NCBI RefSeq assembly: GCF_001457835.1
Contig: NZ_LN898230.1
Location: 985,288-1,049,287 of the forward strand
DNA from: Fenollaria timonensis
GTDB taxonomy: Bacteria; Bacillota; Clostridia; Tissierellales; Peptoniphilaceae
DNA: 64,000 bases
Direction of reading: 5' to 3'
Shown in pieces: positions 36,819 to 45,664 of this stretch. Below the pieces are notes generated by a model. It had not been told where the DNA came from. It did not search any database and saw nothing but the letters and a program-made list of their open reading frames with translations. Each line of letters starts with the position of its first letter. Position 1 is the first letter of the stretch. The position numbers and the translations under genes were made by a program.

Positions 36819-38732
36819 CTACCTTTTTAATACTCTCTTATCGCCAAGCCTCTTCGTTAAATTGGCCTTGTCAAAATCTTCAAGCAAAGCAAGCGATATC
36901 TTTCTATTTGACGAGATAAGGTCCCTGTACTCTACTAGACTTATCTCTTGATTCTTATTTAAATACTTAATTAGCTCTTCTCTTGCATTTAAGAAGGCTT
37001 TGTAGCTTATATAGTCGTCTTGAAGTCTGTAGATGCTCTTGCTAGCTTGTAAATCTTGTAGTGCTTCATTTAAAAATTCTGTATTGATCTTGATTTTCTC
37101 TTGTATAGCATCTTTTGTGATACCGTCATATTTTGCTTCTTCTATCATATTCAAAACCATGTCCATGGACTTTTTGTCTTCATCCGACAAGCTTGGTGCG
37201 TAGCCCTTGATTGAGACTAGCTCGCCATTTAGCTCTAAACTTCCTTCATCAAGTATTAGCTTAAGAAGGCTTTCATATAGCTTTTGATTGTTATTAAGCT
37301 TCTTAAAGAATCTATTTTTAATCTCTTCTTTGAAAATTCCTCTTCTAAGTGGATATTTTTCGTAGTATTTATTTAGATGAACTATTAGTTCTTCGTTCAC
37401 ATTGTGTATATATCTTAACGATACAGGATAGATGCCGTTCTTTAATTCATATATAGCGATGGCTCCATCATCTACAAGTTCCTTTAGCTCTTTATCTACT
37501 AAGTCCTCGGACTTACTTAACAATTTTGCGATTTCTTTTTTATTTAAGAAATCATCTTGTCTTGTGTAGATAAGATTGTTTAGAACGTCTGTATCTGAGC
37601 CCTTTTCATTTATCTTAAACTCTTCAACGGCTTCTTCGTCAAAGCGCTTTTTCTTCTTTGGATTAGTTTCAAGTATAACGCCGCCCGCTATAGTCGACAT
37701 CGGCGAGTAAAATCTTAATATGAATCTATCCATCCTCTTACAAACTGTTTCGCTCTCAAGAATTAGTTGCGCGTAGCCTTCTTCGCCAGGATTAAGTACG
37801 TCTCTATCTAATAAAACGACTCTTGCTAAAATTTCTTCAGTGCCTAAGTATAAGAAAACTCTTGATCCATTCTTTATGGCTCTTTCTTGATCCTTAATGC
37901 ACTCGATCTTTACGTCAATTAGATTAGTATTCTTAAGTGCATCAGGAAGACTTATAACGCTGCCCCTATGTATATCTTCTTTTTTAACTCCAGGGATGTT
38001 CAGAGCGCATCTTTGTGAAGCATAAGCCACATCTTGTGACTCTTGATGCACTTGTATGGACCTAATCTTAGTCTTTATTCTCTCTGGATATATTTCAATC
38101 TCATCTTGTAAGGATAATTTTCCATCCATAAGCGTGCCTGTAACTATGGTACCAAAGCCTGATATAACGAAGACCCTGTCAATAGGTAGCCTTGGTGTAT
38201 CGTTCTTTTCTTCTTTTTCAAAGCTATCGGCGTGCTTCCTTAAAATATCTTTTATATCATCAATACCTTCTAAAGTCTTGTTAGAAACCCTGACTATTTC
38301 AGAATTTTCAAGGAAAGTGCCTTTTAAACTGTCTCTTATGTCTGATGTGACAAGCTCTATCCACTCTTCATCGACTAAATCAGTCTTAGTTAAAGCAACA
38401 AATCCGTGCTCAACACCAAGCATAGTAAGTATGTTTAAGTGCTCGATGGTTTGAGGCATAACGCCCTCATCGGCCGCAATGACAAGCATAACAAGGTCCA
38501 TGCCGCTAACGCCTTGAACCATATTTTTAATAAATTTCTCATGACCAGGCACGTCAACTATACCTACTCTTAAATCCTTTTCTAGATCAAAGTAAGTAAA
38601 GCCAAGCTCTATCGATATCCCTCTCTTTTGCTCTTCCTTTAGCCTGTCAGTTTGTCTGCCAGTTAAGGCGCGTATTAAAGAAGTTTTTCCGTGGTCAACG
38701 TGACCCGCAGTTCCAAGTATTAAATGTTTCAC
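36819..38732 (-). CDS. selB: Selenocysteine-specific elongation factor
   Basis: 637 residues. EF-Tu-like GTPase domain: GTAGHVDHGKTSLIRALTG, DVPGHEKFIKNM, TKTD; then two beta-barrel domains and a C-terminal region of winged helices that bind the SECIS RNA hairpin (residues about 380-637). Delivers Sec-tRNA to in-frame UGA codons such as the one in selD next door. Start overlaps the selA stop by one base. tRNA-Sec is not in this window. Confidence 0.96.
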   Translation of the reverse strand: MKHLILGTAGHVDHGKTSLIRALTGRQTDRLKEEQKRGISIELGFTYFDLEKDLRVGIVDVPGHEKFIKNMVQGVSGMDLVMLVIAADEGVMPQTIEHLNILTMLGVEHGFVALTKTDLVDEEWIELVTSDIRDSLKGTFLENSEIVRVSNKTLEGIDDIKDILRKHADSFEKEEKNDTPRLPIDRVFVISGFGTIVTGTLMDGKLSLQDEIEIYPERIKTKIRSIQVHQESQDVAYASQRCALNIPGVKKEDIHRGSVISLPDALKNTNLIDVKIECIKDQERAIKNGSRVFLYLGTEEILARVVLLDRDVLNPGEEGYAQLILESETVCKRMDRFILRFYSPMSTIAGGVILETNPKKKKRFDEEAVEEFKINEKGSDTDVLNNLIYTRQDDFLNKKEIAKLLSKSEDLVDKELKELVDDGAIAIYELKNGIYPVSLRYIHNVNEELIVHLNKYYEKYPLRRGIFKEEIKNRFFKKLNNNQKLYESLLKLILDEGSLELNGELVSIKGYAPSLSDEDKKSMDMVLNMIEEAKYDGITKDAIQEKIKINTEFLNEALQDLQASKSIYRLQDDYISYKAFLNAREELIKYLNKNQEISLVEYRDLISSNRKISLALLEDFDKANLTKRLGDKRVLKR

Positions 38733-40114
38733 TATCTCTCTCCTAAAATCCCCTTAAGTTCACTCGCAATAATTTCGTACTCTTCTTCGTCAATAGTCCT
38801 TAAATCAAGTAAGATCTTGTCCTTGTATATCCTAGTAATAATCGGTACTTCAAGCTTTCTAAGTCCTTCTTCAAGCTTTGCAGCTGATATATTTTTTGGA
38901 TTAATTTCAATTGCTTTAGACTTGATAAATTGGTTTGGAAGTGAGCCACCGCCTACTTCAGAAGCTGTTTCAACTATATTTAGCTCAGCTCCCTCTATAC
39001 TCTCAAGCATTGAGAATAGTTTTTCCGCTCTCTTCTCAATTGATTCGAAAGATTCAGTAATCATCTTTATAGTCGGTATCTCAAATGTCTTATTCTTATC
39101 AATATAATATTTTAGTATTGTTTCTAAGGCTGCTATAGTCATCTTGTCCACACGTAGCGCTCTAAGTAATTGATTCTTCTTGATTTGGCTGATGTATTTT
39201 TCCTTGCCGACTATAATGCCCGCTTGTGGACCGCCTAAAAGCTTGTCACCACTAAAAGTAACTACATCGACGCCACTTGCAACTGATTCCATAACAGTTG
39301 GTTCGTGCTCAAGACCATAGTCCTCAAGATTAATTAAAACGCCCGAGCCTAGGTCCTCAATTAGAGGTAAATCGCCCTTTATAGTAGCAATTTCACTTGC
39401 GCTAACGCTTTCAGTAAAGCCTAAAATTTTGTAATTTGATGTGTGAACCTTTAGTATTGCGCCTGTCTCTTCATTTATAGCGTTTTCATAATCTCTTAGG
39501 TGCGTCTTATTTGTTGTGCCGACCTCCCTAAGTGTCGCCAAGCTTCTCTCGCAAACGTCAGGTATTCTAAATGATCCGCCTATCTCGATAAGTTCGCCTC
39601 TTGAAGTAATTACTTCCTTGTTCTTGCTAAGTGTGTCAAGTACAAGCATAACAGCTGCAGCATTGTTATTTACAACAAGTGCCGCCTCTGCTCCAGTTAT
39701 CTTTTTAAGCTTTTCTTCTATATGAGAGTATCTTAGTCCTCTTTCGCCTCTGTCTAAGTCATATTCAAGATTTGAGTAGCTTGATAATAGTCTCATAATA
39801 TTTTCTTGAGCCGATTTTGGTAGTTTTGACCTACCAAGATTAGTATGGATGATGACACCTGTCGCATTTATAACGGGTCTAAGGCTATAATTAAGCTCAT
39901 CAGCTAGCCTTTGTGCGACAGCCTTGTCAATATTTTTAAGTCTCTCTCTAAGTCCGTCCTCATCAAGACCCTTCTTAATCTCGTCTCTCATCTCATCTAA
40001 GATAGTTCTTATAGTATCGTTAATCAGTTTTGCGTCGTGAAGCTCAAATAATTTCTTAATTTCTTCATTTTCCATAACTTGATCAACGCCTGGGATCATT
40101 CTAAATAAATTCAT
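38732..40114 (-). CDS. selA: L-seryl-tRNA(Sec) selenium transferase
   Basis: 460 residues, PLP enzyme of fold type I. INATGVIIHTNLGRSKLP near residue 82, AALVVNNNAAAVMLVL, and the PLP-lysine motif VVTFSGDKLLGGPQAGIIVG near residue 285. Converts Ser-tRNA(Sec) to Sec-tRNA(Sec) with selenophosphate from SelD. Eight bases after selD. Confidence 0.97.
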   Translation of the reverse strand: MNLFRMIPGVDQVMENEEIKKLFELHDAKLINDTIRTILDEMRDEIKKGLDEDGLRERLKNIDKAVAQRLADELNYSLRPVINATGVIIHTNLGRSKLPKSAQENIMRLLSSYSNLEYDLDRGERGLRYSHIEEKLKKITGAEAALVVNNNAAAVMLVLDTLSKNKEVITSRGELIEIGGSFRIPDVCERSLATLREVGTTNKTHLRDYENAINEETGAILKVHTSNYKILGFTESVSASEIATIKGDLPLIEDLGSGVLINLEDYGLEHEPTVMESVASGVDVVTFSGDKLLGGPQAGIIVGKEKYISQIKKNQLLRALRVDKMTIAALETILKYYIDKNKTFEIPTIKMITESFESIEKRAEKLFSMLESIEGAELNIVETASEVGGGSLPNQFIKSKAIEINPKNISAAKLEEGLRKLEVPIITRIYKDKILLDLRTIDEEEYEIIASELKGILGER

Positions 40115-40121
40115 ATCACAC

Positions 40122-41165
40122 CTACTTAATTAAAATATATTTATCGTCAAATTTTTTTGCCTTTGCAATAATATTTACATCAAATGGAAGGTCTATCCTT
40201 TCCATATAAGTCTTCGCATCTTCTTCTGATAGCGATATTAATAGTCCTCCAGAAGTTTGTGGGTCAAATAATAGGTCTTCCATCTCTCTTTTGATGTCCG
40301 CATCTATCCTAAAGTTATCACCGACAAAAACTCTGTTGTCATAAGCACCTGCTGGCACAAGGCCCATCATCGCATAATCAAGCGCTCCCTTTAGTATAGG
40401 TAATTTCTCTGTATATAGCTCAACTGTAACATCAGTATTTCTAAGCATTTCGTATACGTGACCCATAAGCCCGAAGCCTGTAATGTCAGTGCACGCGTGT
40501 ACATCAAGGCCTTCCATAGCGTCCTTAGCCTTTTTATTAAGTGTCTTCATTACTAAAACTGCTTCATCTAAGGAGTCCTTATCGCATATATCGCCCTTTA
40601 CAGCTGTATTTATGATGCCTAATCCAAGTGGCTTAGTTAATATTAGGACGTCGCCCTCTTTAACACCAGTATTTCTCAAAACTTTATCAGGATGAACAAA
40701 ACCAGTAACGCTCATGCCGTACTTAAGCTCATCGTCTTGAACAGTGTGTCCGCCTATTAGCAAGGCACCTGCCTCCTTAACCTTGTCAAATCCGCCCTTT
40801 AATATTAGCTTTAGCACATTTGGCGACAAACAGTTTGGGAAGCACGAGATGTTCATCGCAAGTATCGGCTCTCCACCCATGGCATAAACGTCTGAAAGCG
40901 AGTTCGCTGCTGCTATTTGCCCAAATGTATATGGGTCGTCAACTATTGGCGTAAAAAAGTCCAAAGTTTCTATGATGGCTCTGTCCTCGCTAACCTTGTA
41001 AACAGCTGCGTCATCACTTGTTTCCAAGCCTACTAATAGGTCTGGATCTGGCGAATTCTTCTCTAATCCTTTTAATATTTGATCTAAAACCTCCGGTTTA
41101 ACTTTCGCTGCTCAACCAGATGTCTTGGCAAAACTTGTTAATTTTACATTTATATCATTACTCAT
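40122..41165 (-). CDS. selD: Selenophosphate synthetase, itself a selenoprotein (in-frame UGA at residue 18)
   Basis: 347 residues when read from ATG 41165 through UGA at 41112-41114. The start reads [31 protein letters not shown]; the Sec occupies the catalytic position that is Cys in other SelD proteins (TSGCGAK-like). Beyond it comes [45 protein letters not shown] in pieces, the Mg-ATP binding region, and [17 protein letters not shown]. Ribosome binding AAGGTGAT precedes the ATG, four bases after the comEA stop. Automated calling would start at an internal TTG at 41027 and lose the active site. Confidence 0.95.
41085..41114 (-). promoter_or_regulatory. selD: Candidate bacterial SECIS after the selD UGA
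   Basis: UGA followed 13 bases later by AAACC-gga-GGTTT, a small hairpin with G in the apical loop, at the distance used by SelB-bound SECIS elements. Confidence 0.6.
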
Positions 41166-41169
41166 ACAA

Positions 41170-41778
41170 TCACCTTCCGCTTACGCTTATATAATCTTTC
41201 ATGTTCTTAAACTTGTTCTCTCCGATTCCTTCTATGTTCATGATATCTTCAATCTTCTTAAACTTCTTTTTCTCTCTGTAATCAATAATCTTTTGCGCAG
41301 TCTTTTCGCCAACGCTTGGTATTGATGTAAGCTCATATAGATCAGCCGTGTTAATGTTGATTTTCTTCGTTTGAACAGAGCTTGCTGCATGACTCATCTC
41401 GTCAGCTTTGCTCGCGCCCTTTGCAGGAACTATGATTCTCTCCTCATCAACCAGCTTTTCAGATAGATTGATTAGGTCGATGTCAGCGTCCTCAGTAAGA
41501 CCGCCCGCCTCTTTAACAAGGTCGTCCATACGAGTGCCCGCCTTCATCTTGTATACACCAGGCTTTTTAATCTCGCCAGTGATGTGAGTGTAGATGTAGC
41601 CCTCTTCAGCATCAGCCTCGCTCAAAGAGTCCTTAGTGCCAGTATCAAAGGCTCTATCGACCTTGACCTCGCCATCGCTTTGATTAAAGAAGTCCTTATT
41701 CATTATATTTATAAATACTATTATCAGTATGACTATAAGAAATATCTTTAGTCCCTTTTTGATTTTATCGATGTCCAT
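41170..41778 (-). CDS. comEA: ComEA-like DNA-binding/competence protein
   Basis: 202 residues. N-terminal membrane anchor (about 10-26), an SLBB-like domain (YIYTHITGEIKKPGVYKMKAGTRMDDLV) and a C-terminal helix-hairpin-helix pair (ININTADLYELTSIPSVGEKTAQKIIDYREKK, IEGIGENKFKNMKDYI). ComEA receives incoming DNA at the cell surface during transformation. First gene of the run with selD; comEC is not in the window. Confidence 0.9.
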   Translation of the reverse strand: MDIDKIKKGLKIFLIVILIIVFINIMNKDFFNQSDGEVKVDRAFDTGTKDSLSEADAEEGYIYTHITGEIKKPGVYKMKAGTRMDDLVKEAGGLTEDADIDLINLSEKLVDEERIIVPAKGASKADEMSHAASSVQTKKININTADLYELTSIPSVGEKTAQKIIDYREKKKFKKIEDIMNIEGIGENKFKNMKDYISVSGR

Positions 41779-41793
41779 AGAATCACCACATAT

Positions 41794-41822
41794 ATTATAC
41801 CATAAATTTGATAAAAATGAAA
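41794..41822 (-). promoter_or_regulatory. Promoter of the comEA-sel operon
   Basis: TATAAT (41794-41799) with a weak -35 TTTCAT 17 bases before it on the minus strand. Confidence 0.5.
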
Positions 41823-41825
41823 CAA

Positions 41826-41849
41826 CTTTATGAACTTTTATTCATAAAG
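41826..41849. repeat. 9-bp inverted repeat just upstream of the comEA promoter
   Basis: CTTTATGAA-cttтta-TTCATAAAG type palindrome, perfect arms, six-base centre, starting four bases beyond the -35. Possible operator. Confidence 0.5.
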
Positions 41850-41931
41850 CTTTATGATGCTTGCAATTGCTTATTCTTATATGCAGTCACTGTCCATATA
41901 AATAAACTTAAAGTTTTGTCCAATAAATCAA

Positions 41932-41962
41932 CTATTATAAGTAAATAACTTACTTATAATAG
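41932..41962. repeat. 13-bp inverted repeat in the comEA-ssrA gap
   Basis: CTATTATAAGTAA / TTACTTATAATAG with a 5-base centre, no T-run. The gap 41779-42049 otherwise has no gene. Confidence 0.6.
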
Positions 41963-42049
41963 ACTATCAAGTGATTAAAATTTATAATTATATTAAAATT
42001 CATATGCTAGTCGAACACCAAAAGTATTCCGAAATCCAGCTATAAGCAT

Positions 42050-42079
42050 AAAAAAAGCCTATAGACTAAGTCTATAAGC
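42050..42079 (-). terminator. ssrA: Terminator of tmRNA
   Basis: GCTTATAGAC / GTCTATAGGC stem then a run of seven T on the minus strand, five bases after the tmRNA 3' end. Confidence 0.75.
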
Positions 42080-42083
42080 AATC

Positions 42084-42432
42084 TGGTGGAGATGAGGGGA
42101 GTCGAACCCCTGTCCGAAAACCCTTCCTAAAGAACTTCTCCGAGCGCAGCTTTTTATCAAACTTCACTAAGACCAATTTAAAAAGCAAAATAAAGTCTTA
42201 GCTAGCTTTGAAATAATCTTTTAGCTTTTAAGCTTGGCTAAAAGATTTTCTCGTCTAAGTTGACCCAATATAAAGCCGAACGAGAAAACTCTATATTGAG
42301 AGCCGCCTAACTAGGCAGCGTATGCAAAATTATTGTTTTCTGCGTTTATATTTTTTGACAGATGTGACGTATCCATCGACCCGGCTCGCTATTCTAAATT
42401 CCAAATCCCCGTCGAAACCAAAATTCATCCCC
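42084..42432 (-). ncRNA. ssrA: Transfer-messenger RNA
   Basis: 349 bases. The 5' end GGGGATGAATTTTGG and GGTTTCGACGGGG, the 3' T-arm (GGGGTTCGACTCCCC) and the encoded CCA form the tRNA-Ala-like part. The tag frame reads GCA GAA AAC AAT AAT TTT GCA TAC GCT GCC TAG, i.e. AENNNFAYAA, ending in AYAA rather than the common ALAA. Pseudoknot helices with AAAATCTTTTAGCC / AGCTAAAAGATT are visible. Rescues stalled ribosomes and marks the peptides for proteolysis. Confidence 0.95.
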
Positions 42433-42485
42433 GTACTATTAATTTTTACCCAAAATCTCTCTAAATATAACTTTGATAATAATTT

Positions 42486-42505
42486 AAGGTGCGCAAGGCG
42501 CCCTA
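42486..42505 (-). terminator. Hairpin after the GNAT gene
   Basis: AGGGCGC-ctt-GCGCACCT with one bulged A, then TTAAATTATT on the minus strand. Weak T-run. Confidence 0.4.
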
Positions 42506-42507
42506 AA

Positions 42508-43632
42508 CTATATATCCATTTGATAAATTCTATAAGTTATATTGATCTTTGCTCCAAAGCTTTCAACGTCGTTCATCATATCTTTGTTGTACTCCCAAAT
42601 TGTTGATCCTTCAAGCTCTGTATAGCCTTTCTTGATGGCGTTGATGTATGTCTTTAAGTACATAACGCTTGTAACGCCCTTCTTTTGATACTCAGGCACT
42701 ACAAATAGAACGAAAAATCTAATTCTATCGATCTTTCTCTTGTGATACAAAAACTTTATAAAGCCAAATGGAAGTAGTCTTCCTTTCATCTTTTTGATGG
42801 CTTGGTTGTAGTCTGGTAGAGTTATGTTAAAGCCGATAGGCTCGTTTGTTTCGTTGTCTCTTGCGATAAATATAAGCTCTGGATCGGCATATGGTTTTAA
42901 CTGCTTAACTACCTTTCTGATCTCTTCTTCGTCAAGTGGAGCGAAGTCGTCCCATTCTTTTGGCATAGCTTTTTCAATTACATGCATAATGTCTGCTGCA
43001 TCGCTGTCAAGTCTACTAAAATCAATATTGTCCACTCTAAAATTGAACTTCTTCATTGCATATGGAACAAGTTTTTCAAATCTCTCAATATTAGCATTTT
43101 CAATTGTGTCTTTATAAGCATAGCAGTCAAAATACTTTTCGAAACCATATTTCACGAAGAAATCGTTATAGTAGCTTTTGTTGTATGTGTTCATTATGTA
43201 TGGTTGATCTTCAAAGTTATCGACTATAAAGCCTCTGTTGTCCTCGCCGCCTGGCAGTGAAACTGGTCCTTTCACCTTATTCATGCCGTGCGCCCTAAGG
43301 TATTCTACTGCAGCATCAAGAAGTTTCTCAGCATATTCATAGTTATTTTCGCACTCGAATTGTGAGATGTATCCTTCTTTAAAACCGTGGTAATCATTAA
43401 CGATTTCATTGATACCGACCAAAAGTCTTCCAACTACTTTATCTCCATCGTAGCAGATAAACTTTGTATTTGGTCCTGCGTTGTTTAGGTCGTTGTCCAC
43501 GCCTTGTAAATATTTTAAATATTCTTTTCTAATTGGTGGAACAAAGTTCTTGTCACCTTCATATATATCATAGATAAAATATGCAAACTCCTTTAAAGTT
43601 TTTTTGTCAGTAACTTCTTTTACACTAATCAT
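42508..43632 (-). CDS. GNAT-type acetyltransferase family protein
   Basis: 374 residues from ATG 43632, which has AGGAG eight bases before it. Two GNAT-like halves: an N-terminal portion with VVGRLLVGINEIVNDYHG and KGPVSLPGGEDNRGFIVD, and a C-terminal portion with RDNETNEPIGFNITLPDYN and FFVLFVVPEYQKKGVTSVMY (acetyl-CoA loop). It belongs to a family of large uncharacterised N-acetyltransferases. Overlaps the citC-like gene by eight bases. Substrate unknown. Confidence 0.75.
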   Translation of the reverse strand: MISVKEVTDKKTLKEFAYFIYDIYEGDKNFVPPIRKEYLKYLQGVDNDLNNAGPNTKFICYDGDKVVGRLLVGINEIVNDYHGFKEGYISQFECENNYEYAEKLLDAAVEYLRAHGMNKVKGPVSLPGGEDNRGFIVDNFEDQPYIMNTYNKSYYNDFFVKYGFEKYFDCYAYKDTIENANIERFEKLVPYAMKKFNFRVDNIDFSRLDSDAADIMHVIEKAMPKEWDDFAPLDEEEIRKVVKQLKPYADPELIFIARDNETNEPIGFNITLPDYNQAIKKMKGRLLPFGFIKFLYHKRKIDRIRFFVLFVVPEYQKKGVTSVMYLKTYINAIKKGYTELEGSTIWEYNKDMMNDVESFGAKINITYRIYQMDI

Positions 43633-44614
43633 TGTTACCACTCCTTTTTATTTCTAAAAGCTCATAAACGTCCGAGCTTAAATATTTTTTACAAGCCGAA
43701 AAATCATTTTCGTAGCACTCTCTGACCTTCGACGCGCTGATAACTTCGCCATCTATAGTCTTTCTCTCTATAAATTCAGTCGCTATACCATATTCAGAAA
43801 GTATCTTCATCATCATTTCATTATACTTTTGAGTCACTTTGTCAATAGGCTCCGTGCCGAAGTACCTTTTTTTGATATTCAAATCCTTTGCAATGCGCCT
43901 TGCGAATATCTTTGCGTCAAGCTCTGTATACACCTTAAGCTTATCTGTATCCTTCTTCAAAAAATATGTTGGGAATGTCGCTCTAGATATGATGTAGGGG
44001 CCTGATTTATAGACATGAACTCTATCATTATCTTGATAATGCTTTTTAACTATCTCGTATCTATCCCTAGTACTAAAGTATGAGGCATCCTCTTCCAGAA
44101 CGAAGATTATTAAGTCTCTATCATTTTCTAAGGCTTTGTCAACTAGGTACTCATGACCAAGTGTAAGTGGATTTGCATTCATGACTATGGCATTGTACTC
44201 GTCTTTATCAAGATCTTTCTTAATTATCTCTATCCAGTCCGCGTACTTGAAGAAACCGCCTTCTAAAAGAACAACATCTTCAGTCTTTTCAATAGTATCC
44301 ATAGATAGTGAAGTGAAAATATTTTCATTCTTTGCCTTAGTAAAGACAAAGTAGCTTCTATATCCCTTGGCGATGATGTCTTCAAGCGCACTATTAATAA
44401 GCTCTATCGCTAGTCCCTCGCCTTGATATTTATCATCAATGTAGAAGAATTTAATTAAATTCTTCTTTACTGATACTGTCGCGATTATTTCTCCTTCATC
44501 TCTTATAACGTAGCTCGAATCAAGATCTTCATAGATGACATCTCTTTCTAACAAAAATTCTCTAAGAGCTGTTTCACTCGATGAGCCCTTAATTATTCTA
44601 TCTACATAAAACAT
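43625..44614 (-). CDS. citC: Citrate lyase ligase-like protein (GNAT plus nucleotidyltransferase)
   Basis: 329 residues. N-terminal GNAT-like domain (about 1-120, with IDDKYQGEGLAIELINSAL) followed by a cytidylyltransferase-like domain: NAIVMNANPLTLGHEYLVDKAL (the HxGH-like site is GH), ISRATFPTYFLKKD, and ISASKVRECYEN near the end. This architecture is that of CitC, which acetylates the citrate lyase prosthetic group. No citDEF genes are near; it is an orphan within a tRNA-modification operon. It could serve a different acyl carrier. Confidence 0.85.
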   Translation of the reverse strand: MFYVDRIIKGSSSETALREFLLERDVIYEDLDSSYVIRDEGEIIATVSVKKNLIKFFYIDDKYQGEGLAIELINSALEDIIAKGYRSYFVFTKAKNENIFTSLSMDTIEKTEDVVLLEGGFFKYADWIEIIKKDLDKDEYNAIVMNANPLTLGHEYLVDKALENDRDLIIFVLEEDASYFSTRDRYEIVKKHYQDNDRVHVYKSGPYIISRATFPTYFLKKDTDKLKVYTELDAKIFARRIAKDLNIKKRYFGTEPIDKVTQKYNEMMMKILSEYGIATEFIERKTIDGEVISASKVRECYENDFSACKKYLSSDVYELLEIKRSGNND

Positions 44615-44616
44615 GG

Positions 44617-45663
44617 CTAGTCCACTATAACGCCGCCGCCCACTACCGTTTGGCCGTCGTATACAACGAGGCTTTGTGACAGAGTTATCGCTCTTTGCGG
44701 CTCTTCAAAAGTAACTGTGTAAGTACCGTCGTTATTCTTCTTTACTTTTGCTTTTTCATCATTTGATCTATATCTAACTTTTGCTGTATATACCTTGTCT
44801 TCATCGATTTCATCAATTGAAATCCAGTTCACATCTTTAATTACAGCAGTCTTTTTAAATAAATCCTCTTCTGGTCCAAGAATGATCTCGTTAGCCTCTG
44901 GATCTATCTTAGTCACAAAAGCTCTTTGACCTAAGGCAACATTTAGTCCGCGTCTTTGGCCTATAGTGTAGTTTCTAATGCCATCGTGCTCGCCTAAAAC
45001 TTTGCCGTTCTTATCTTTAATTAGGCCCTTCTTGCTAATATTTTCAGAATATTTATTTAAAAATGCCTTATAATCATCATTTGCAATAAAGCAAATCTCT
45101 TGCGAATCCTTTTTATTGTATACAGGTATGCCCGCTTCCTTGGCAATGGCTCTGGTTTTGTCCTTATCCATGGCGCCAACTGGGAATATCGCATCTCTTA
45201 GCTGTTCTTGCTTAATATTGTATAGGAAATAGCTTTGATCTTTTCTAATGTTTGTAGATTTTTGAAGATAGTGAATGCCATTTGCCTCGTATTTTTCAAC
45301 ATAGTGACCAGTCGCAATAAAGTCAGCATCGAAGTTTTTCATCTCATCGTGAAATCTCTTGAACTTGATGTTTTTATTGCAGAAGATACAAGGGTTTGGC
45401 GTGTGGCCAAGCTCGTACTCACGGATAAATGGCTCAATTACCTTCTCTTTGAAGTCTTCCTTGTAATCGACAACGTGATGCTCTATGCCAAGGTAGTCAG
45501 ATACCCTCTTTGCGTCCTCTATCATCTTTGTGTAATTGTCTTGAATAATATCGTCGCACAAATTAAAAGTGATAGCTACTACATCGTAACCAGCCTCTTT
45601 TAACAAGTATGCGCTGACGGAGCTGTCTACCCCGCCCGATAAAGCTATTAAAACTCTCTTCAA
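44617..45663 (-). CDS. mnmA: tRNA 2-thiouridine synthase MnmA
   Basis: 348 residues. PP-loop SGGVDSSVSAYLL at the N terminus, the catalytic Cys in GHTPNPCIFCNKNIKF near residue 98, QSYFLYNIKQEQLRDAIFPVG, and DSQEICFI with the second catalytic Cys near 190. Thiolates U34 of tRNA-Lys, -Glu and -Gln. Operon with glmM (1-base gap) and citC. Confidence 0.97.
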   Translation of the reverse strand: MKRVLIALSGGVDSSVSAYLLKEAGYDVVAITFNLCDDIIQDNYTKMIEDAKRVSDYLGIEHHVVDYKEDFKEKVIEPFIREYELGHTPNPCIFCNKNIKFKRFHDEMKNFDADFIATGHYVEKYEANGIHYLQKSTNIRKDQSYFLYNIKQEQLRDAIFPVGAMDKDKTRAIAKEAGIPVYNKKDSQEICFIANDDYKAFLNKYSENISKKGLIKDKNGKVLGEHDGIRNYTIGQRRGLNVALGQRAFVTKIDPEANEIILGPEEDLFKKTAVIKDVNWISIDEIDEDKVYTAKVRYRSNDEKAKVKKNNDGTYTVTFEEPQRAITLSQSLVVYDGQTVVGGGVIVD

Positions 45664-45664
45664 A

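Noticed and set aside
42322..42606. 94-codon plus-strand frame
   Set aside because: It is the complement of tmRNA and the GNAT gene end.
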